DNA of 64,000 nt. Source: an uncultured Holophagaceae bacterium (GTDB lineage: Bacteria > Acidobacteriota > Holophagae > Holophagales > Holophagaceae). The stretch spans positions 1-64,000 of the forward strand of contig CAIWKE010000003.1 of NCBI GenBank assembly GCA_903913215.1. Reading direction: 5' to 3'. Within the stretch, counting starts at the first letter, position 1; each line of letters opens with the position of its first letter. The notes below the pieces were generated by a model. It saw only the letters and a list, made by a program, of their open reading frames with translations, was not told where the DNA came from and made no database searches. Below, in pieces: positions 1 through 9,431 of the stretch. A program made the position numbers and the translations under genes.

Positions 1-218
1 ATCCCCGTCCATCACCGTTCATCCCCGGCGAAAAACGGCTCTGAGTTGTCTCCGCCTCCAGCCCATTTCCGCGTCTTCTGCGTCAGGTTTTTTCAGGGGT
101 GCAACCCAGCCGACCCCATGGTTGGATTGGCCCGAGACTCCACGGTAAAGCACGATGAACCAAAAAAGTTAGCGGCCCGAATGGGCCGCTAACTTTGCGA
201 GGGCCCATGGCCCACAGC

Positions 219-629
219 TTAGAAAATCGATTCGCCGGGTTTGCGGCGCCACGCTTCGGAGCGCTTCTGGCCATCAGCCTTGGGCTTGGCATCCTTGGCG
301 GCGGCGAGGGTCTGCAGGAGGGAGCCACCCATTTTCGTGGCAACGCTCTTGGCCAGGGCGGGACTGGTGGACTGGCTTGGAGCAGCCGGAGCGCTCACGG
401 GACCAGAGGCCATGCTCTCGGTAGCAGCCACCTTGCTGGTGACCTCCTTGAGCCGCTTCTCGTACCAGACCTTCCGCTTGGGATCCATGACCCGCATGGT
501 GCCGGCCTTTTCTCCCTTCTTCAGAACCTTGGGCTTGGGCTTTTCACGGTCTTCCCGCAACACGGAATCGGGCTTTGCAGCTTCTTCTAGGATCTTCGCC
601 AGGTTTCCAAGGCCACGCAGGTTCATCAT
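219..629 (-). CDS. hypothetical protein, basic, low complexity
   Basis: ORF track; plausible start MMNLRGLG; no recognised domain. Confidence 0.45.
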   Translation of the reverse strand: MMNLRGLGNLAKILEEAAKPDSVLREDREKPKPKVLKKGEKAGTMRVMDPKRKVWYEKRLKEVTSKVAATESMASGPVSAPAAPSQSTSPALAKSVATKMGGSLLQTLAAAKDAKPKADGQKRSEAWRRKPGESIF

Positions 630-766
630 GTGCGGTTATTGCTCCAAAAGGGGCCACGGGCCACCACAAACCAGACTACAGGCGATGCCTTTGCTTACAT
701 AGTGGTTTTAGCCAGGAAGTGCGTTTTTTTAATCCAGGACCCCCCGGAGGCCTGAGACTGGGGCAC

Positions 767-1639
767 ATGGGAATTGCCGTAGCCACTCTGAAGGCCCGCC
801 TGGATGGCCTCTGCACCCAGTACGACACGGCCCCGGCCCTGGAGCGGGATCCCCTCAGCGTGCCCCTGACCTACGCGGAGCCTCTGGATCAGGAACTGGC
901 AGCGTTCGTGGCGGCCCATTTGGCCTATGGCCGCGTGGACCCCATGATCCGTGCCGTGCGGGCCGCCCTGACCCCGCTGGGGGAGCAGCCGGCTAGCTGG
1001 CTGCGGGACCATTCGGCGCCTGCCATCCAGAAGCATCTGGGCCAGGCGCTTCAGGCCTGGGCATGGCGCTTCCACACGCAGTTGGACCTGACAGCCTGGC
1101 TGCTGGCCTGGAAGCGCCTGGACGCCGAAAGCGGCATGGGCCTGGAGACCCACTTGCTGCCGGGCCCCGGCCTCAGCACGGATGCTGCCCTCTCCCGCTT
1201 GGTCCAGCGGCTGCGCCGGGAACTGCCAGCCAGTTATGGAACCCGCTTCTCGCTCCCGGATCCACTGGAGGGAGCCGCCTGCAAGCGCTGGCGCATGTTC
1301 CTGCGCTGGATGGCCCGCACTGACTGGCCAGACCTGGGCATTTGGACCGGCTACCCCGTGGCCAGTCTGGTGATCCCCCTGGACACCCATGTGGCGAGGG
1401 TCTCCCGGTTCATCGGGCTCACGGCCCGCGCCACGCCGGACGGGCGCATGGCAATGGAGATCACCGACGCCCTGCGCCGCCTGGACCCCGCAGACCCCCT
1501 GCGCTACGACTTCGCCCTCAGCCACCTGGGAATCCTGGGGGATTGCCCGGGGGTGCGGCAGCGGAGCACCTGTGGGGAGTGTGCGCTGTACTCCGTGTGC
1601 CGTGCGGGCTCCAAATCCGCTGCGCGGATTCGGAGTTAG
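767..1639 (+). CDS. TIGR02757 (DUF2400) family protein
   Basis: Start at ATG 767 (MGIAVATLKARLD); DPLSVPLTYAEPLDQELAAFVAAHLAYGRV and GILGDCPGVRQRSTCGEC are typical of the family. Confidence 0.8.
   Translation: MGIAVATLKARLDGLCTQYDTAPALERDPLSVPLTYAEPLDQELAAFVAAHLAYGRVDPMIRAVRAALTPLGEQPASWLRDHSAPAIQKHLGQALQAWAWRFHTQLDLTAWLLAWKRLDAESGMGLETHLLPGPGLSTDAALSRLVQRLRRELPASYGTRFSLPDPLEGAACKRWRMFLRWMARTDWPDLGIWTGYPVASLVIPLDTHVARVSRFIGLTARATPDGRMAMEITDALRRLDPADPLRYDFALSHLGILGDCPGVRQRSTCGECALYSVCRAGSKSAARIRS
1609..1635. repeat. short palindrome CTCCAAATCCGCTGCGCGGATTCGGAG
   Basis: Near-perfect dyad at the 3' end of the CDS; core AAATCCGCTGCGCGGATT recurs at 9178-9198. Confidence 0.7.
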
Positions 1640-1870
1640 AAAACGACAGTGAATGTCTGTTTTAGGTGAGCGTGGGGGGGGCTCTGCGGAGCGGGGACCC
1701 ACTGGGAGCGCAAGCCAGTGGCGACTCGCTCTGGCGGAGCCGCTCTCTGCCGGGCGATCTCCTCAACCACGAATCCGCTTTGCGGCTTCGCGGGCTGCGG
1801 TGATTCCTTTTACTGTCGAACGCGGCATTTAGCCGCGTCCGACTCGCGCTACGCGCTTGACGTAAAAGGA

Positions 1871-1966
1871 GGGCCGGGCTTGCCACGGCACTCGGGGGAA
1901 CGACTTAGGGCTGCTTCTTCCGACCTGACCCGGTTCATCGCACCCCGATGCATGGGGCCCGGCTTG
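1871..1966 (-). ncRNA. ffs: signal recognition particle RNA, small bacterial type
   Basis: Reverse complement reads GCCGGGCCCCATGCATCGGGGTGCGATGAACCGGGTCAGGTCGGAAGAAGCAGCCCTAAGTCGTTCCCCCGAGTGCCGTGGCAAGCCCGGCCC; contains the GGTCAGGTCNGGAAG..AGCAGCC domain IV hallmark and closing GC stem. Confidence 0.9.
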
Positions 1967-2097
1967 GATTCAGAGTAGCCGGGATGCTCGTTCCAACGCC
2001 ACCGGGTGGCCCTTCGGCGATTGCTGGGAGCCTTCGAAGTGCACGATTCATGGGACTTTTTTCGATCCTGGAAAATTACGGTGCCTCACCCTTGACA

Positions 2098-2113
2098 CCC
2101 CTACATGTTGGGG
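2098..2113. promoter_or_regulatory. perfect 16-bp dyad with symmetric centre adjacent to a TTGACA box upstream of nrdJ
   Basis: TTGACA at 2092-2097 followed by CCCCTACATGTTGGGG. Confidence 0.4.
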
Positions 2114-2253
2114 CCATCCTTTTCCTCCGGCACAACCCATAGAGGTCGACTGCAGAATTCCCCACTGCCTGGGGAGCGTCCTGTACCCCTCGATGGACCG
2201 GTTTGAACCTCCCGAAATCTCCTCCATCCACACTCTTAACCCAGGACTGTCTC

Positions 2254-5200
2254 ATGAAGATTGCCCGTCACTTCACGAAGGCCGGTCACGACCCCCTGGA
2301 AGGGATCCCCTTCGTCCCGCGCACCAGCCGCATCTCGAAGCTCGACGGCACGGTGGTCTTCGAGGCCAAGGACGTGATGGTGCCTGAGACCTGGTCCCAG
2401 GTGGCCGTGGACATCCTGGCCCAGAAGTATTTCCGTCGGAAGGGCATCGACGAAGCCAATGGCGGGGAGAAGGACGCGCGGCAGGTCTTCCATCGCCTAG
2501 CGGGCTGCTGGCGGCATTGGGGCGAGTCTCACGGCTATTTTGAGACGGGTGAGGACGCCCAGGCCTTCTATGACGAGCTGACCTACATGCTCGCCAACCA
2601 GATGTGCGCGCCCAATTCGCCCCAGTGGTTCAACACCGGCCTGCACTACGCCTATGGCATCTCGGGCCCGGCCCAGGGCCACAGCTTCGTGAATCCCGTC
2701 ACGGGCGGCATGGAGAAATCCACTTCGGCCTATGAGCGGCCCCAGCCTCATGCCTGCTTCATCCAGAGCGTGGCCGATGACCTCGTGAACGAGGGCGGCA
2801 TCATGGACCTGTGGACCCGCGAGGCCCGCATCTTCAAGTACGGCTCCGGCACCGGCACCAACTTCTCCAAGGTGCGCGGCTCCGATGAGAACCTCTCGGG
2901 GGGAGGCAAGAGCTCGGGCCTCATGAGCTTCCTGGCCGTGGGCGATCGCGCCGCCGGCGCCATCAAGAGCGGCGGCACCACGCGCCGCGCCGCCAAGATG
3001 GTCTGCCTGGACCTGGACCACCCCGACATCGAAGCCTTCGTGGACTGGAAGGTCACGGAGGAGCGCAAGGTGGCCATGCTGGCCGCGGGCAGTGCCCTGG
3101 TGCGCCGCCACTGGGACAACATCTGCCTGAGCGTGGAAGGCTCCACCTCCAGGGACACCAATCCCCTGACCAACGAGGCCCTGCGAAAGGCCCTGGCCAA
3201 GGCCAAGCGCGAGGGCGTGCCCGCAGCCTTCCTGACCCAGTGCCTGGGCCGCTTGGCGGAAGGCGACCTGACCCGCGACCTCCTGGGCTATGACACCTCT
3301 TGGGATGGTGAGGGCTATGCCACCGTGGGCGGCATGAACTCCAACAACAGCGTGCGAGTCCCGGATCCCTTCATGCGCGCCCTGGAGATGGACGGCGACT
3401 GGGAACTCAAGCGCCGCACGGACGGCAAGGTCTCGAAGAAGCTCCGGGCCAAGGATCTCTGGGAGAAAGTGAACCGCGCCGCCTGGGCCTGCGCCGACCC
3501 CGGAATCCAATTCAACACCACCATCAACGACTGGCACACTTGCCCCGAAGACGGCCCCATCAACGCGAGCAACCCCTGCTCTGAATACATGTTCCTGGAT
3601 GACACGGCCTGCAACCTGGCCTCGCTGAACCTCTGCACCTTCCTCACGGAGGACGGCGGCTTCGACCTGGCGGGCTATCGCCACGGCATCCGCCTCTGGA
3701 CCGTGGTGCTGGAAATCAGTGTGCTCATGGCCCAGTTCCCCAGCGACTCCATCGCCCGGCTCAGCTACGAGTTCCGCACCCTGGGCCTGGGCTACGCCAA
3801 CCTGGGCGCCATGCTCATGCGCATGGGCATCCCTTACGACAGCACGGACGGCACCCAGTGGTGCGCGGCCCTCACGGCCATCCTCACGGGTGATGCCTAT
3901 GCCGCCAGCGCCGAAATGGCACGGGAGCTGGGGCCCTTCCCCGGCTACCAGAAGAACGCCGCCCACATGCTGCGCGTCATTCGCAACCACCGCCGCGCCG
4001 CCTACAATGCGCCTGCCTCGGAGTACGAGCAGCTCTCCATCCGGCCTCAGGGTCTGCATGGCGCTGGCGTGCCCAAGCGCATCGTGGAGGCCGCTCGCGA
4101 AAGCTGGGACACGGCCCTCACCTACGGCGAGCAGTGGGGCTTCCGCAATGCTCAGGTGTCGGTGCTGGCCCCCACGGGCACCATCGGCCTCCTCATGGAC
4201 TGCGACACCACCGGGGTCGAGCCCGACTTCGCCCTGGTGAAGTTCAAGAAGTTGGCGGGCGGCGGCTACTTCAAGCTGGTGAACCGCGCCATCCCCGAGG
4301 CCCTGGCCCGCATCGGCTACTCCTCCAAGCAGATCCAGGAGATCGAGCGGCACGTGGTGGGCTGGCTGCAGATCACGGACGAGACCCCCGGTATCACCCG
4401 CAGCATGCTCAAGGGTGCCGCCTGGGCTGAGGAGGAGATCGCCTCTGTGGAGCAGAAGCTCCCCACGGCCTTCGACCCCGCTTACGCCATCGACGTGGAC
4501 CGCCTCAAGAACGACTTCAGCGCCGAGCAGGTGGAGACCTTCCTCCTGGCCCTGGCGGGTTCCATGACCGTGGAGGGGGCGCCCTACCTCAAGGATGAGC
4601 ACCTGCCCATCTTCGATTGCGCCAACCGCTGCGGCCGGACCGGACGTCGCTACATCGCCCCCATGGGCCACCTGCGCATGATGGGCGCTGCCCAGCCCTT
4701 CCTCAGCGGCGCCATCAGCAAGACCATCAACCTCCCCGCCGAAGCCACCGTACCCGAGATCGGCAGCATCTACGAAGCCAGCTGGCAGCTCATGCTCAAG
4801 GCCGTGGCCCTCTACCGTGACGGCTCCAAGATGAGCCAGGCCATGGCCACCAGCCTGGACCTGCTGGACGGCGTGGATACGCTGATGGACGAGCAGGCCA
4901 CCCCTGCCGAGAAGACGCCCGTGCTGGCCCAGGCCCTGACCAATCAGCTGGTCCGCACCTACCGGCGCCGCCTGCCCAACCGCCGCGGCGGCTACACCCA
5001 GTCCGCCACCATCGGTGGCACCAAGCTCTACCTGCGCACCGGCGAATACGAAGACGGCAGCTTGGGCGAGATCTTCCTCGACATCCACAAGGAGGGCGCC
5101 GCCTTCCGCGCCGTGCTCAACTGCTTCGCCATTGCCGTCAGCATGGGCCTTCAGCACGGCGTGCCCCTGGAAGAGTTCTGCGATGCCTTCCTGTTCACCC

Positions 5201-5643
5201 GCTTCGAGCCAGGTGGCATGGTCATGGGCAGCGACACCATCAAGCTCAGCACCAGCCTCATTGACTTCGTGTTCCGGGAACTTGCCATCAGCTATCTGGG
5301 CCGCTATGACCTGGCCCACGTGGAACCCGAGCAGCTCATGACCGCTGCGGGCGTCCGGCCCAACAGCCAGGCCCCCGGCGTGAATCTGCCCAGCCTGCCC
5401 ACGGGCACCCCCCTGCCCTTCCCCGAGGCCACTGGACCGGGCGCTCCCGCCCAGATTGCCTCCACACCAGCCCCCGTGCTGGTGGGCGTCACGGGTGCCC
5501 GGCAGGCGGTGTCGGCCGCCCAGGCCGCTCGCGAGAAGGGTTACACCGGGGATCCCTGCCCCGAGTGCGGCCACCTCACGCTGGTGCGCAACGGGGCCTG
5601 CATGAAGTGCCAGACCTGCGGCGCCACCACCGGCTGCAGCTAG
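2254..5643 (+). CDS. nrdJ: adenosylcobalamin-dependent (class II) ribonucleotide reductase
   Basis: ANQMCAPNSPQWFNTGL, GSGTGTNFSKVRG, NPCSEYMFLDDTACNLASLNL, APTGTIGLLMDCDTTGVEPDFALVKFKKLAGGGYFK; C-terminal Cys pairs CPECGH..CMKCQTCGATTGCS. Confidence 0.95.
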   Translation: MKIARHFTKAGHDPLEGIPFVPRTSRISKLDGTVVFEAKDVMVPETWSQVAVDILAQKYFRRKGIDEANGGEKDARQVFHRLAGCWRHWGESHGYFETGEDAQAFYDELTYMLANQMCAPNSPQWFNTGLHYAYGISGPAQGHSFVNPVTGGMEKSTSAYERPQPHACFIQSVADDLVNEGGIMDLWTREARIFKYGSGTGTNFSKVRGSDENLSGGGKSSGLMSFLAVGDRAAGAIKSGGTTRRAAKMVCLDLDHPDIEAFVDWKVTEERKVAMLAAGSALVRRHWDNICLSVEGSTSRDTNPLTNEALRKALAKAKREGVPAAFLTQCLGRLAEGDLTRDLLGYDTSWDGEGYATVGGMNSNNSVRVPDPFMRALEMDGDWELKRRTDGKVSKKLRAKDLWEKVNRAAWACADPGIQFNTTINDWHTCPEDGPINASNPCSEYMFLDDTACNLASLNLCTFLTEDGGFDLAGYRHGIRLWTVVLEISVLMAQFPSDSIARLSYEFRTLGLGYANLGAMLMRMGIPYDSTDGTQWCAALTAILTGDAYAASAEMARELGPFPGYQKNAAHMLRVIRNHRRAAYNAPASEYEQLSIRPQGLHGAGVPKRIVEAARESWDTALTYGEQWGFRNAQVSVLAPTGTIGLLMDCDTTGVEPDFALVKFKKLAGGGYFKLVNRAIPEALARIGYSSKQIQEIERHVVGWLQITDETPGITRSMLKGAAWAEEEIASVEQKLPTAFDPAYAIDVDRLKNDFSAEQVETFLLALAGSMTVEGAPYLKDEHLPIFDCANRCGRTGRRYIAPMGHLRMMGAAQPFLSGAISKTINLPAEATVPEIGSIYEASWQLMLKAVALYRDGSKMSQAMATSLDLLDGVDTLMDEQATPAEKTPVLAQALTNQLVRTYRRRLPNRRGGYTQSATIGGTKLYLRTGEYEDGSLGEIFLDIHKEGAAFRAVLNCFAIAVSMGLQHGVPLEEFCDAFLFTRFEPGGMVMGSDTIKLSTSLIDFVFRELAISYLGRYDLAHVEPEQLMTAAGVRPNSQAPGVNLPSLPTGTPLPFPEATGPGAPAQIASTPAPVLVGVTGARQAVSAAQAAREKGYTGDPCPECGHLTLVRNGACMKCQTCGATTGCS

Positions 5644-5668
5644 AGCCTTCCCGCAGACCTAGGCATTC

Positions 5669-5733
5669 CCGCGAAGACGGGAAGACCACGAAGAAGATCC
5701 TCTTCTTTCTTCGTGGTCTTCCTGTCTTCGCGG
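5669..5733. repeat. heptad-type inverted repeat, ACGAAG variant
   Basis: CCGCGAAGACGGGAAGACCACGAAGAAGA / TCTTCTTTCTTCGTGGTCTTCCTGTCTTCGCGG. Confidence 0.85.
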
Positions 5734-5943
5734 ATTTTCTCTCCCCCCGGGCGATTCAGGACGGCTGGCTGAACTCGACCTCCACCGGCATAAGCCCACA
5801 CAAGGGCCACCGATGGATGAATCCATCCCTTGTTTTTCGCCCCCCCACCCCACTTGCTTGATTTTTCTATGTGCCGCACCCGAACCTCAGTTTCCCCGGA
5901 ACCGGATTTGTGTTTAGCTGGGCCATCCCTGCCTTGGATTCCC

Positions 5944-6705
5944 ATGCCCGACCTGCTGGACGCCACCACCCTGGACCTGGCCCTCGACCCGGAGTTGCAA
6001 AGCCTCCTCGCCACCTGTCCGGAGATTGCCCTTCTGCGCTTCCGGGATGGCGAGTGCCTGGTGGAGGAGGGGGACGGGGGCCAGGACTTCTATCTGGTCC
6101 GCAGTGGCAGCCTCGTGGTGGAGCGGGCCATGCCCGACGGCACGAAGCGCGCCCTGGCCCAGCTGACCTGTCACCCCGAGACCCCCAGCATCATCGGCGA
6201 GATGGCCTCCCTGGGCGCCGCCCGACGCTCGGCCACGGTGCGAGCCGTGGGCAGCTGTCAGGCCCTGCACCTGCAACCCGCGCACCTGGACACCCTCATC
6301 GCAGGCTACCCCGGGCTCACCCGCCTGCTCTGCCGCCAGTTCACATTGCGCCTGCGGGAGGCCATCGACGAGGTGCGGGATCTGCGCGCCTGCTTTGATC
6401 TTGGCGCTCAACGCCGCCTGGTCCAAGCCGGAGAGCGGCTCTTCGAGGTCGGCCGTCCGGCGAACGAGTTGTTCCAGTTGGCCATGGGCGCCCTCAGCCT
6501 GGAATCTGAGACGGAGACCCGCACCGTACGGGCCGAGGACCTCCCGGGCGGCTTCCTGGACCTGGGGCCCTTCCTGCGCAACCAGCCCCACAGCGCCACC
6601 GCCATGGCGTCGGAGACCTGCTTCCTGGCCGTCATCAGCGCCGAGCGCCGGGAGGCCTTCCTGCGCAGCCATCCCGGGCTCGTGCTGGAGCTATTCCAGA
6701 ATTAG
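5944..6705 (+). CDS. cyclic nucleotide-binding domain protein
   Basis: FRDGECLVEEGDGGQDFYLVRSGSLVVE...IIGEMASLGAARRSATVRA is a cNMP-binding fold signature; a second weaker one follows. Confidence 0.8.
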   Translation: MPDLLDATTLDLALDPELQSLLATCPEIALLRFRDGECLVEEGDGGQDFYLVRSGSLVVERAMPDGTKRALAQLTCHPETPSIIGEMASLGAARRSATVRAVGSCQALHLQPAHLDTLIAGYPGLTRLLCRQFTLRLREAIDEVRDLRACFDLGAQRRLVQAGERLFEVGRPANELFQLAMGALSLESETETRTVRAEDLPGGFLDLGPFLRNQPHSATAMASETCFLAVISAERREAFLRSHPGLVLELFQN

Positions 6706-6947
6706 TGCCTGTCGTGCCCCTTGTGCTCGCCGCGCTCACGATTCTCGTGCTTCTCCTGGCCCTTGTGCTTCCCGCGGTTGCGGTGGCGGGGAGCGGGCCT
6801 GCGCTCCTCGCGGCGACCGGACTGTGAGGGGGCGGGCTTCTTTGACAGGCCCAGGGGGTCGGGCAGTCCCAGAGGGTTGGGCAACTGGGCCAGGAGCAGG
6901 GAACTGCCGAACAGCAAGACAATGAACGTGCGGGTCAATCGGGTCAT
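6702..6947 (-). CDS. small secreted His/Arg/Lys-rich hypothetical protein
   Basis: Signal-peptide-like MTRLTRTFIVLLFGSSLLLAQ then basic low-complexity tail; stop overlaps end of convergent gene. Confidence 0.5.
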   Translation of the reverse strand: MTRLTRTFIVLLFGSSLLLAQLPNPLGLPDPLGLSKKPAPSQSGRREERRPAPRHRNRGKHKGQEKHENRERGEHKGHDRH

Positions 6948-7041
6948 GGCATCCTCCCGGAGCGGATTCTGCAGGGTGCAGCGGCCCCGTTCCGGTGCTC
7001 TCTGATCTTACTCGCTCCGATGAAGAACCCCGCGGCATCGC

Positions 7042-7251
7042 CTACTCGAAGCGCGTTGGATCGTACCAGTGCTGCTCGGCCAGGCGCTCCCGTTCCTGCT
7101 CCTGCCGCTGCTGCTTGGAGGGGAAGTCCTCGTCTTCCAAGAGGGTGGGATCCGGGAGGGGCTGGCCATGCAACTCCTGGAGGGGAGCCGCGCGGCGCTC
7201 CACGCCAATGATCCGACTCCAGGTCTGCCTTCGTTCCAAAGGACTTAACAT
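7042..7251 (-). CDS. hypothetical protein
   Basis: MLSPLERRQTWSRIIGVERR...; RBS-like GAGGTGG before ATG 7251; longer ORF starts inside the upstream terminator. Confidence 0.45.
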   Translation of the reverse strand: MLSPLERRQTWSRIIGVERRAAPLQELHGQPLPDPTLLEDEDFPSKQQRQEQERERLAEQHWYDPTRFE

Positions 7252-7306
7252 CGTCCACCTCGGGCCTGCTCTCAAGATAGGCATCTGGTTTTGTCTTGCC
7301 ATTGTC

Positions 7307-7339
7307 AAAAAAAGCAGGGGCCGAAGCCCCTGCTTTTTT
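7307..7339. terminator. intrinsic terminator downstream of mdh
   Basis: AAAAAAAGCAGGGGCCGAAGCCCCTGCTTTTTT. Confidence 0.85.
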
Positions 7340-7357
7340 GCCTTCTGGAGGCGGAGT

Positions 7358-8344
7358 CTAGATCAGGCCCAGATCCTTCACGGCCTGGCGCTCTTCGTCC
7401 AGTTCCTTGGCGGTGGCGTCCATCTTGGCGCGGCTGAAGGCGTTGATCTCCAGGCCCTGCACGATGCTGATGACGCCGTTCTTCACCGTGACGGGGAAGC
7501 CGTAGACCAGACCCTTGGGCACGCCGTAGCTGCCGTCGGACACGAAGGCCATGCTGGTCCAATCGCCCTCGGGGGTGCCCAAGGCCCAGCTGTGCATGTG
7601 GTCGATGGCAGCGTTGGCGGCGCTGGCGGCGCTGCTGAGGCCGCGGGCCTCGATGATGGCGGCGCCACGCTTGGCGACGGTGGGGATGTAGGTGCTCTCA
7701 TACCAGGCCTGGTCGTTCACCAGGTCCGCGGCATTCTTGCCGTCCACGGTGGCGTGGTAGAGGTCCGGGAACTGGGTGACGCTGTGGTTGCCCCAGATGG
7801 TCATGTTCTTGATGGCCGTGACCGGCTTGCCAGTTTTTTCAGCCAGCTGCGAGATGGCGCGGTTGTGGTCCAGGCGCACCATGGCGTGGAACTGCTCGGG
7901 CTTCAGCTTGGGGGCGTTGGACAGCGCGATGAAGGCGTTGGTGTTGGCGGGGTTGCCCACCACCAGCACGCGCACGTTACGGCTGGCCACTTCGCTCAGG
8001 GCATGGCCCTGGGGCTTGAAGATGCCGCCATTGGCGTTCAGCAGGTCAGCCCGCTCCATGCCGGCCTTGCGGGGCAGTGCGCCCACGAGGAGGGCATAGT
8101 CGGCATCCTTGAAGGCCACCATGGGATCGTCGGAGGTGACCACGCCCGCCAACAGCGGGAAGGCGCAATCCTTGAGCTCCATGACCACGCCCGCCAGGGC
8201 CTTCAGGGCCGGGGTGATCTCCAGCAACTGGAGGATCACGGGCTGGTCTTCACCCAACATCGCGCCGCTGGCGATGCGGAAAAGCAGACTGTATCCGATC
8301 TGGCCGGCAGCGCCGGTTACGGCCACGCGAACGGGGGGCTTCAT
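7358..8344 (-). CDS. mdh: malate dehydrogenase
   Basis: [56 protein letters not shown]. Confidence 0.95.
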   Translation of the reverse strand: MKPPVRVAVTGAAGQIGYSLLFRIASGAMLGEDQPVILQLLEITPALKALAGVVMELKDCAFPLLAGVVTSDDPMVAFKDADYALLVGALPRKAGMERADLLNANGGIFKPQGHALSEVASRNVRVLVVGNPANTNAFIALSNAPKLKPEQFHAMVRLDHNRAISQLAEKTGKPVTAIKNMTIWGNHSVTQFPDLYHATVDGKNAADLVNDQAWYESTYIPTVAKRGAAIIEARGLSSAASAANAAIDHMHSWALGTPEGDWTSMAFVSDGSYGVPKGLVYGFPVTVKNGVISIVQGLEINAFSRAKMDATAKELDEERQAVKDLGLI

Positions 8345-8443
8345 GCTGATTCCTCCTGGTAGATGGGCCTCATTCTATACCGCGTAAGGCAGATGAAAAC
8401 CAGAGGGTCAGGAATCGTGACCATTGACCGGGGCCAGTGCTCC

Positions 8444-9163
8444 TCAGCCGCCCAGATCCTTGACCAGCTGGGCGCCACCCAGCTGGCGCATCTGGTTGAG
8501 GATCCAGGCCTGGCGCCCGCGGATGTACTCGCTGGGGGCCGCCGCGTGGAATTTCCGGGGATTGGGCAGCACGGCGGCCAGGAGGGCGGCCTCCGATGGC
8601 GTCAGGCGCTTGGCGGACTTGCCAAAGCTGGTGCGGGCCGCGGCCTCGGCACCGTAGACGCCATCACCGAACTCCACGATGTTGAGGTAGACCTCCAGGA
8701 TCCGCTTCTTGGACCAGCCCACCTCGATGAGGAGGGTGAACCAGGCCTCCAGGCCCTTGCGGGTCCAGGAGCGGCTGTTCCACAGGAAGAGGTTCTTGGC
8801 CGTCTGCTGGGAGACCGTGGAGGCGCCCCGCTTCCGGCGGCTCTTCTCGTTGTGCTGAACGGCCTTCTCGATGGCCTGCCAGTCGAAGCCGAAGTGGTCC
8901 GCGAAATTCTGGTCCTCGGCGGCAATGACCGCCGCGCCCAGGCTGGGGGAGATCTCCTCCAGGGGCACCCAGGTGTGGTGGGACTGGTAGGGCTTGTCTG
9001 AACCCCAGGCCTCCACCCGCCGCTGGATCATGAGCCCCGAGACCGGCACTGGCACGAAGCGGAAGGTCAGCACCAGCATGACGTTGAGGGCCAGGAATCC
9101 GCCCAGAGCCCAGGCCAGCCCCTTCAAGATGCGCCGCAGCCAGCCCCCCTTGCGCTTCACCAT
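8444..9163 (-). CDS. mtgA: monofunctional biosynthetic peptidoglycan transglycosylase
   Basis: [61 protein letters not shown] (GT51); ORF extends to 9181. Confidence 0.9.
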   Translation of the reverse strand: MVKRKGGWLRRILKGLAWALGGFLALNVMLVLTFRFVPVPVSGLMIQRRVEAWGSDKPYQSHHTWVPLEEISPSLGAAVIAAEDQNFADHFGFDWQAIEKAVQHNEKSRRKRGASTVSQQTAKNLFLWNSRSWTRKGLEAWFTLLIEVGWSKKRILEVYLNIVEFGDGVYGAEAAARTSFGKSAKRLTPSEAALLAAVLPNPRKFHAAAPSEYIRGRQAWILNQMRQLGGAQLVKDLGG

Positions 9164-9174
9164 GGGCGCGGCCT

Positions 9175-9203
9175 CCTGCAAATCCGCTGCGCGGATTTGC
9201 AGG
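9175..9203. repeat. perfect palindrome CCTGCAAATCCGCTGCGCGGATTTGCAGG
   Basis: 13-bp arms, 3-nt loop; basal stem CCTGCAAATC/GATTTGCAGG shared with 59451-59488. Confidence 0.8.
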
Positions 9204-9300
9204 GTAAAAAGATCGGGTGGGGGAACACCATCGGCATGAGTTCAGTCTGCCATTGCCAGGGCGGCTTGTGGGCAGGCTGCGGCGGTGCTAGGTTGTTTTC

Positions 9301-9354
9301 ATGTACTGCTGCCCCGTTTTCATTTCCATGATTAGCATCCCCCACGGGGGCTAG
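9301..9354 (+). CDS. putative ilvA leader peptide MYCCPVFISMISIPHGG
   Basis: 18-codon mini-ORF with three Ile codons and one Val, upstream of a terminator and of ilvA. Confidence 0.5.
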   Translation: MYCCPVFISMISIPHGG

Positions 9355-9380
9355 GACGGGTTCTGACCGCTTCCATGCCG

Positions 9381-9410
9381 CCCCCCGCACCCACAGGTCG
9401 GGGGGTTTTT
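9381..9410 (+). terminator. putative attenuator terminator upstream of ilvA
   Basis: CCCCCCG(9381-9387)...CGGGGGG(9399-9405)TTTTT. Confidence 0.7.
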
Positions 9411-9431
9411 CGTGCTGCTCCCGGAGTCTCC

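Noticed and set aside
2497-5574. 1025-aa ORF antisense to nrdJ
   Set aside because: Shadow ORF from high-GC codon bias; Gly/Ala/His-rich, no domain, entirely opposite a certain gene.
2254-5643. Intein in nrdJ
   Set aside because: RNR genes often carry inteins, but the translation runs through conserved RNR motifs without intein-like blocks.
5669-5733. Plain intrinsic terminator of nrdJ only
   Set aside because: It could terminate transcription, but lacks a proper U-tract and matches the dispersed repeat family, so it is listed as a repeat.
6995-8362. 455-aa ORF opposite mdh
   Set aside because: Mirror frame; mdh on the minus strand is unambiguous.
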